Source of the DNA: an uncultured Enorma sp.
Lineage (GTDB): Bacteria; Actinomycetota; Coriobacteriia; Coriobacteriales; Coriobacteriaceae
Direction: 5' to 3'
Assembly (NCBI GenBank): GCA_905210055.1
Contig: CAJLVH010000046.1
Span: 1 to 11,811 of the forward strand
Length of the DNA: 11,811 nucleotides
The notes beneath the pieces were generated by a model. It had not been told where the DNA came from and searched no databases. It saw only the letters and a program-made list of their open reading frames with translations. Numbering within the stretch: the first letter of the stretch is position 1; every line of letters starts with the position of its first letter. The position numbers and the translations under genes were made by a program. Positions 7,964-11,811 of the stretch are shown one piece after another.

Positions 7964-7969
7964 AGTATA
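7964..7969 (-). promoter_or_regulatory. Candidate -10 box of the TPR/OB-like gene promoter
   Basis: On the - strand this is TATACT, a close match to TATAAT, 72 bases before the ATG. At the expected -35 distance only CAAAAG/GCAAAA is present (about 7987-7993), which is weak, so an activator or poor basal activity is possible. The left arm of the 13-bp inverted repeat (7974-7986) falls in the spacer between the two boxes. Confidence 0.35.
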
Positions 7970-7973
7970 GAAC

Positions 7974-8049
7974 GACGTGCGGACAACTTTTGCAGCGCGC
8001 GATGAAGTTTGAGTTGAGGAGGTTCGTGCGGGATTATTGTCCGCACGTC
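7974..8049. repeat. Perfect 13-bp inverted repeat in the divergent intergenic region
   Basis: GACGTGCGGACAA at 7974-7986 is exactly repeated in inverse orientation as TTGTCCGCACGTC at 8037-8049, separated by 50 bases. The arms lie between two divergently transcribed genes. The left arm sits just upstream of a TATACT -10 candidate for the - strand gene and the right arm about 30 bases upstream of a TACAAT candidate for the + strand operon. This is the layout of a two-site operator bound by a looping or dimeric regulator. No flanking target duplication was found, so a miniature transposon is less likely. I saw no other copy in the window. Confidence 0.6.
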
Positions 8050-8079
8050 AGGTTTTCATGAGCGTGTGGCGGCTCGCGG

Positions 8080-8085
8080 TACAAT
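8080..8085 (+). promoter_or_regulatory. Candidate -10 box of the glycosyltransferase operon
   Basis: TACAAT, one mismatch from consensus, lies 66 bases before the ATG at 8152. A clear -35 box 16-18 bases upstream is not visible (around 8057-8062 the sequence is CATGAG). The position in the divergent gap makes a promoter here likely, but the exact boxes are uncertain. Confidence 0.35.
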
Positions 8086-8137
8086 GCTGCGAGCAATTGC
8101 AGTCGCACGGGATGCGGGCACGCGATGCGCGAAACGT

Positions 8138-8142
8138 AAGGA
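8138..8142 (+). promoter_or_regulatory. Shine-Dalgarno deciding the start of the GT-C gene at 8152
   Basis: AAGGA ends directly against the first in-frame ATG (8143), leaving no spacing. Its distance to the next in-frame ATG at 8152 is nine bases, a normal spacing. The start at 8152 is therefore preferred and trims three residues. Confidence 0.7.
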
Positions 8143-8151
8143 ATGCAGCTC

Positions 8152-9822
8152 ATGGCAAGTAGTAAACGCATGCACTGGGCGTGGGCAGGGGTGTTTCTCC
8201 TGGGGCTCGGCATGCTCATCGCCGGCGCGCTCAACGGCAACATCTGGTACGACGAGGGCTATTCTGTTGCGCTCGTGCGCCAGAATTTCGCCCAGATCTG
8301 GCAGCTTACCGCTATCGACGTGCATCCGCCGCTCTATTATTGGATGGCGCATGCGGTGTATCTGGCGGTGGGCGAGAGCATCCTCGCGTACCGGCTGCTT
8401 TCCGTTGCGGGCATGGTGGCGGCGGCGCTTTTGGGGCCTGTCGTGGTGCGCCGCATGTTCGGGGAGCGCGCGGGGCTCGCGTTTTCCGCGCTCGTGCTCT
8501 TTCTGCCATTTTCCCAGCATATGGCTTGGCAGATTCGCATGTACTCCTGGTCGATGTTCACGGTCTCGGTGTGCTTTCTCGCTGCGCTGCGCCTGATGTC
8601 CGCGGCGCATGCAAACGAGCGCGCGCCGCGTATCGCGTGGGCGGCGCTGGGGGCCTCGGGCATCGCCTCGGCGTATCTGCACTACTACGCTGCGGTTGCG
8701 GCGTTTCTCATCAACGCGGGGCTCATGCTCTGCTTCTGGCGGTGCGACCGGCGCAAGCTTCGCGCGTGGGCGGTACTCGCCGTGGCGCAGCTCGTGCTCT
8801 ACCTCCCGTGGGTGCGCATGCTCACGGCTCAGATGGGCGAGGTCGCGAGCTCGTTTTGGATCACGTTCGAGTTTCCGTACACGATCGTTTCGGTGCTCAT
8901 GTTCCCGTTCACCACAGACATGCTAAGTTGCGACCTTACCGTCCAGTCGGCGGCGCTCGTGCTCGTATGCCTCGGAGCCCTGCTGGGCGTGCTGCGCTAC
9001 CGCCGGCGTGTGGCGGCGCAGGGTGCCTCGGATGACGCCGACGCGCGTCGCGCGGACCAAGGAGATGCGCCTTCCTGGTTTGCGCCTGCCGAGTGGCGCG
9101 CTCTCTGCTTCGCGGGCGCGGTCTATGCGGGGCTTGTCATCATCATGGTGCTCGCCTCGCTCGGCATGGGCAGGATGATCCTCTTCTACCGATATCTCGT
9201 CGTGGTGCTTGGACCTGTGGCGCTTGCAATGGCGATTGCGCTTGGGCGGGCATGGGAGCGCCTTCACCGCGCCCGCTCCGTCCGTGGAATACGCGCGCTC
9301 ACGGTTGGCATCGCGCTTGTCGCCGTGCTGTTTACCGGGCTTTGGGCGGGCGTGATGCTCAGGCTCTACGATGCCACGAACACGCAGAGCGTCGATGCGG
9401 TCATGGAGCCGGTGGCACAGGCGGAGGCGTCGGGCTTGCAGGGCGTCGTGGTCTCGCCGAGTCCCCGCGTGGAGAGTGTCCTCTGCGGGCAGTATCCGGA
9501 AGAGACGTTCGTGTACCTCGACTTCCTCCGGGATTCCTGGTGGACGGAAAACGTGTGGAGCGCTTATGGCACGGGCATAGACCCCGCAGGCTCGTGGGAA
9601 GAGGCGCTCGATGGCGTGGAGGCGGGAGATACCGTGGTGTTCGTCCGCGAGAATCCCACCGAGGAGCTCCTCGCGCGCGATCGCGCCGAGCTTGCTGCCG
9701 CGGGGCTCGAGGTGGCGTCTGAAGAAACCGTTTCACGTGCGTATGACCGCGTCGACTGGGCGATCATGGTGTGCAAATATCACGGCGCAGGCGGCGCAAA
9801 CTCTGCAGGAGAAGATCTATGA
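8152..9822 (+). CDS. Polytopic GT-C glycosyltransferase, PMT/ArnT-like (polyprenyl-phosphate sugar donor)
   Basis: A 556-residue integral membrane protein with roughly ten to twelve hydrophobic segments up to about residue 405, then a soluble tail of about 150 residues. The first external loop after TM1 carries WYDEGYS (32-38), with the acidic pair Asp34-Glu35 expected for the catalytic/metal site of GT-C enzymes, followed by DVHPPLYYW (56-64) and QIRMYSW (127-133), a pattern common in the PMT_2/ArnT-like superfamily. Such enzymes take a sugar from a polyprenyl-phosphate carrier on the outer side of the membrane and transfer it to a protein, lipid or wall glycan. A charged Arg/Asp-rich loop near 285-310 is probably cytoplasmic. 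The next gene, overlapping by ATGA, encodes a GtrB-like enzyme that would make the lipid-linked donor. Acceptor and sugar are unknown. Family-level call is secure; assignment to a specific GT family is not. Confidence 0.85.
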   Translation: MASSKRMHWAWAGVFLLGLGMLIAGALNGNIWYDEGYSVALVRQNFAQIWQLTAIDVHPPLYYWMAHAVYLAVGESILAYRLLSVAGMVAAALLGPVVVRRMFGERAGLAFSALVLFLPFSQHMAWQIRMYSWSMFTVSVCFLAALRLMSAAHANERAPRIAWAALGASGIASAYLHYYAAVAAFLINAGLMLCFWRCDRRKLRAWAVLAVAQLVLYLPWVRMLTAQMGEVASSFWITFEFPYTIVSVLMFPFTTDMLSCDLTVQSAALVLVCLGALLGVLRYRRRVAAQGASDDADARRADQGDAPSWFAPAEWRALCFAGAVYAGLVIIMVLASLGMGRMILFYRYLVVVLGPVALAMAIALGRAWERLHRARSVRGIRALTVGIALVAVLFTGLWAGVMLRLYDATNTQSVDAVMEPVAQAEASGLQGVVVSPSPRVESVLCGQYPEETFVYLDFLRDSWWTENVWSAYGTGIDPAGSWEEALDGVEAGDTVVFVRENPTEELLARDRAELAAAGLEVASEETVSRAYDRVDWAIMVCKYHGAGGANSAGEDL

Positions 9823-10832
9823 GGCTTTCCATCGTCATACCCTGCCATAACGAGGAGGCGTGCCTGCCACTTGCGCTGGAGGCGCTCGAGGACGTCGTTG
9901 CCGGTGAGGAGTTCCAGCGTCTGTGCCGCGAGGTGGAGGTCATCTTGGTGGATGACGGGTCGAGCGACGGGACGCTCGGCATCATGCGCTCCGTGACGCG
10001 CGATCGGCGTCGGCGGCCGTTCTGCATCCGGTACCTCTCGTTCTCGCGGAACTTCGGCAAAGAGGCGGGGCTCCTTGCCGGGCTTCGCGCTGCAGAAGGA
10101 GAATTCGTCGCCGTGATGGACTGCGACCTGCAAGACCCGCCGGCGCTGCTCACGGAGATGCTTCGCATCCTGCACGACGACCCCGATACCGACTGCGTGG
10201 CCACGCGGCGCATCACGCGCACGGGCGAGCCATGGCTGCGATCGCTCGGCGCCCGGATATTCTACCGCCTGGTGAACGCCATCTCGCCCACGCCCGTACC
10301 CGACGGCGCGCGCGATTTCCGCATGATGCGCCGGCCAGTGGTTGACTCGGTGCTCTCGCTGGGTGAGACCTGCCGGTTCTCGAAGGGTATCTTCGGATGG
10401 GTCGGCTTCAACACGCGCTGGATCGACTATGAGAACACCGAGCGCGCCGCTGGGACGACGAGCTGGAGCTTCTGGGGGCTCGCGCGCTATGCGTTCGAGG
10501 GCATTATCGCCGTGTCGACGGTGCCCCTCGCGATTGCTTCGTATGCGGGCATCGCGCTCTGCGCGGTGGCGTTCGTGGCGGTCGCGGTGATCGTCGTGCG
10601 CGCGGCGCTCTTCGGCGACCCGGTTGCCGGCTGGCCGTCGCTCGCGTGCATCATCACGTTCATCGGCGGGCTTCAGCTGCTGTGCCTGGGAGTCATTGGG
10701 CAGTATCTGGCAAAGACGTATCTTGAGACGAAGCGCCGCCCGGTGTATATCGTGCGGGAGGAAGGCGGCTACCCGCTCGGGGCGGGCGGCCCTGGAGATA
10801 CGGCTCCCGCTGCATCCGAAGCAACCGACTAG
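9819..10832 (+). CDS. GT2 polyprenyl-phosphate glycosyltransferase, GtrB/CsbB-like
   Basis: A 337-residue protein that should transfer a sugar from a nucleotide donor to undecaprenyl phosphate on the inner leaflet. The GT-A fold is clear: start MRLSIVIPCHNEE, VDDGSSDGT at 44-52 (nucleotide site), FSRNFGKEAG at 75-84, and DCDLQDPP at 101-108 with the metal-binding Asp101/Asp103. TSWSFWGLARYA at 214-225 is the family's amphipathic segment. Two membrane helices at about 229-260 and 271-297 and the typical RRPVYIVRE end at 306-314 complete the GtrB/CsbB architecture. A Gly/Ala/Pro-rich tail follows to 337. The start at 9819 is chosen over a longer reading (from 9771) because the conserved protein begins there and AGGAG lies just upstream (9808-9812). 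It overlaps the GT-C stop by ATGA, so the two are probably co-translated partners. The sugar is not deducible. Confidence 0.92.
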   Translation: MRLSIVIPCHNEEACLPLALEALEDVVAGEEFQRLCREVEVILVDDGSSDGTLGIMRSVTRDRRRRPFCIRYLSFSRNFGKEAGLLAGLRAAEGEFVAVMDCDLQDPPALLTEMLRILHDDPDTDCVATRRITRTGEPWLRSLGARIFYRLVNAISPTPVPDGARDFRMMRRPVVDSVLSLGETCRFSKGIFGWVGFNTRWIDYENTERAAGTTSWSFWGLARYAFEGIIAVSTVPLAIASYAGIALCAVAFVAVAVIVVRAALFGDPVAGWPSLACIITFIGGLQLLCLGVIGQYLAKTYLETKRRPVYIVREEGGYPLGAGGPGDTAPAASEATD

Positions 10833-10840
10833 GAACCCGT

Positions 10841-11811
10841 ATGCTCATTCATCGCATTGCTGCACAACTGTATACCGCCGAGGGGCCGCGCGTTATCGAA
10901 GAGGCGCTCGACGCCGGCAAGGACGCCACGCTCGCGGTGTCGCAGTCCGGCCGTGTGCTTATGCTTGCGGCGCAGTTCGCGCGGCGCCCGCGTCCCGTGG
11001 TGTATATCGTCTCCGGCGAGGATGCGGCCGAGCGTGCCGCGCGCGGGCTCGCCGCCTATGTGGGCATCGAACATGTCGCGCGCTTTCCCGAGCGCGAGGA
11101 CTACCCGTGGGTGGATAAGCAGCCGGACGATGCCGTGGTGGCCATGCGCTGCGCGGCGCTCGAGCGCTTGGCGCGGGGCGAGGCGTGCATCGTCGTCGCC
11201 TCGGCGCGGTCGCTTCTGCGATGCGTGCCGCCGGCGGAGAGCCGCTATTGGGAGAGCGTGACGTTCTCCGTGGGGGAGGAACATCCGTTCGAAGACGTGC
11301 CACAGCGTTTGGTGGGCATGGGCTACACGCGTGCGGAGGAAGCTGCGGCACCGGGGCTCTTCCGCGTACACGGCGATGCGGTCGACGTGTTCCCCGCGCA
11401 GAGCTCGGCGCCCGTGCGCATCGAGTTCTTCGGCGACGAGATCGACCGCATCCGGCGCATGGTGACTTCGACCGGGCAGACGATCGGCGACGACGAGAGC
11501 GTTCGGATTTACCCGTGCCGCGAGCTCGCCTTGACCGACGATGCGGTGCATCGCCTGCATGTGGCGCTCTACCAGCCCGCGCAGAGCGACCCGGAGCTAG
11601 CGGCGCAGCTTGAGCTTGCCGACGCACGCGTGGTGACGCCGGAGCTCGATCGCTACCTGCCGTTCATGTGCGAGCGCACCGAGAGCCCGCTTGCGCATGT
11701 GAGCGCGGGCACACTCGTGGTGCTTTCCGAGCCGCGGTCGCTGTTCGATGATTGCACACGTGCGTACGAGGATATCGAGCGTCGCGCCGGCGAGGCGGGG
11801 GTCGCGCATCT
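10841..11811 (+). CDS. mfd: Transcription-repair coupling factor Mfd, N-terminal part (cut by window end)
   Basis: 323 complete codons are present and the frame is open to the end; full Mfd proteins are usually over 1,100 residues, so helicase, RNA-polymerase-interacting and translocase parts lie outside. The visible part is the UvrB-homology region: AARGLAAYVG and FPEREDYPW around 66-90, GLFRVHGDAVDVFP at 172-185 and PVRIEFFGDEIDRIR at 191-205, which match the conserved core shared by Mfd and UvrB. UvrB is rejected because no Walker A GxxGxGKT appears near the N-terminus, as expected for the degenerate Mfd N-domain. Mfd removes RNA polymerase stalled at lesions and recruits UvrA. AGGA at 10831-10834, overlapping the stop of the preceding gene, is the ribosome site, six bases before ATG; the gap between the genes is only 8 bases, so co-transcription with the glycosyltransferases is likely. 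Confidence 0.88.
   Translation, partial: MLIHRIAAQLYTAEGPRVIEEALDAGKDATLAVSQSGRVLMLAAQFARRPRPVVYIVSGEDAAERAARGLAAYVGIEHVARFPEREDYPWVDKQPDDAVVAMRCAALERLARGEACIVVASARSLLRCVPPAESRYWESVTFSVGEEHPFEDVPQRLVGMGYTRAEEAAAPGLFRVHGDAVDVFPAQSSAPVRIEFFGDEIDRIRRMVTSTGQTIGDDESVRIYPCRELALTDDAVHRLHVALYQPAQSDPELAAQLELADARVVTPELDRYLPFMCERTESPLAHVSAGTLVVLSEPRSLFDDCTRAYEDIERRAGEAGVAH

Noticed and set aside
7974..8049. A miniature transposable element with 13-bp terminal repeats.
   Set aside because: Only 76 bases long, no flanking target duplication found, and no other copy in the window; an operator pair is simpler.
9771..9818. Upstream in-frame start for the GT2 gene adding an Arg-rich 16-residue leader.
   Set aside because: The conserved GT2 N-terminus begins at 9819 with a proper ribosome site and a typical ATGA overlap; the extension is the GT-C gene read in another frame.
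10841..11811. Possible UvrB instead of Mfd.
   Set aside because: The conserved RGDIVDIFP-like and PVRIEFFGDEI segments are shared by both, but there is no N-terminal Walker A as UvrB requires, and the spacing fits the Mfd N-domain.
1..11811. CRISPR arrays, tRNA or rRNA genes, insertion sequences.
   Set aside because: No regularly spaced direct repeats, cloverleaf sequences, rRNA motifs or transposase-like frames were seen on either strand.

Overview
The window comes from a GC-rich bacterial chromosome whose coding DNA is strongly biased toward G/C at third codon positions. The combination of a GH65 phosphorylase, an MsmK/UgpC-type sugar ABC ATPase, a GtrB-like glycosyltransferase and Mfd, with short ATGA gene overlaps, fits a Gram-positive saccharolytic gut-type actinobacterium, perhaps Coriobacteriia (Collinsella/Olsenella-like). 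That placement is inference from gene style and composition; no rRNA or other phylogenetic marker is complete here.

Region 1 (about 1-6042, + strand) is the end of a disaccharide/oligosaccharide utilisation operon. A GH65 glycoside phosphorylase (76-2427) overlaps by ATGA a rare-looking fusion protein (2424-4835), whose N-terminal third is a complete beta-phosphoglucomutase and whose C-terminal two thirds is a complete GH13 oligo-1,6-glucosidase-type enzyme. Three bases later comes an MsmK/UgpC-type ATPase (4839-5948), and the operon closes with a good intrinsic terminator (6009-6042). The likely flow is: ABC import, phosphorolysis of an alpha-glucoside by GH65 to beta-glucose 1-phosphate plus glucose, and conversion of beta-glucose 1-phosphate to glucose 6-phosphate by the mutase half of the fusion. 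In parallel the GH13 half hydrolyses alpha-1,6-type (or related) glucosides. The order GH65, mutase, ATPase resembles ycjT-ycjU-ycjV of E. coli. The transporter permeases and binding protein are not in the window and may lie upstream.

Region 2 (about 6043-8151) is different in character: visibly lower GC, one - strand gene (6209-7891) for a 560-residue protein with TPR-like helices followed by a beta-rich, cold-shock/OB-like half, and a divergent intergenic region carrying a perfect 13-bp inverted repeat (7974-7986 / 8037-8049). This gene is convergent with region 1 and divergent from region 3, and it is the least explained part of the window.

Region 3 (8152-11811, + strand) is a tightly packed unit: a polytopic GT-C glycosyltransferase of the PMT/ArnT type, a GtrB/CsbB-like GT2 polyprenyl-phosphate glycosyltransferase overlapping it by ATGA, and, 8 bases on, the 5' part of mfd, which runs off the window. 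The two glycosyltransferases probably form a lipid-linked sugar pathway decorating something outside the membrane; mfd is a housekeeping repair gene that appears to share their transcript.
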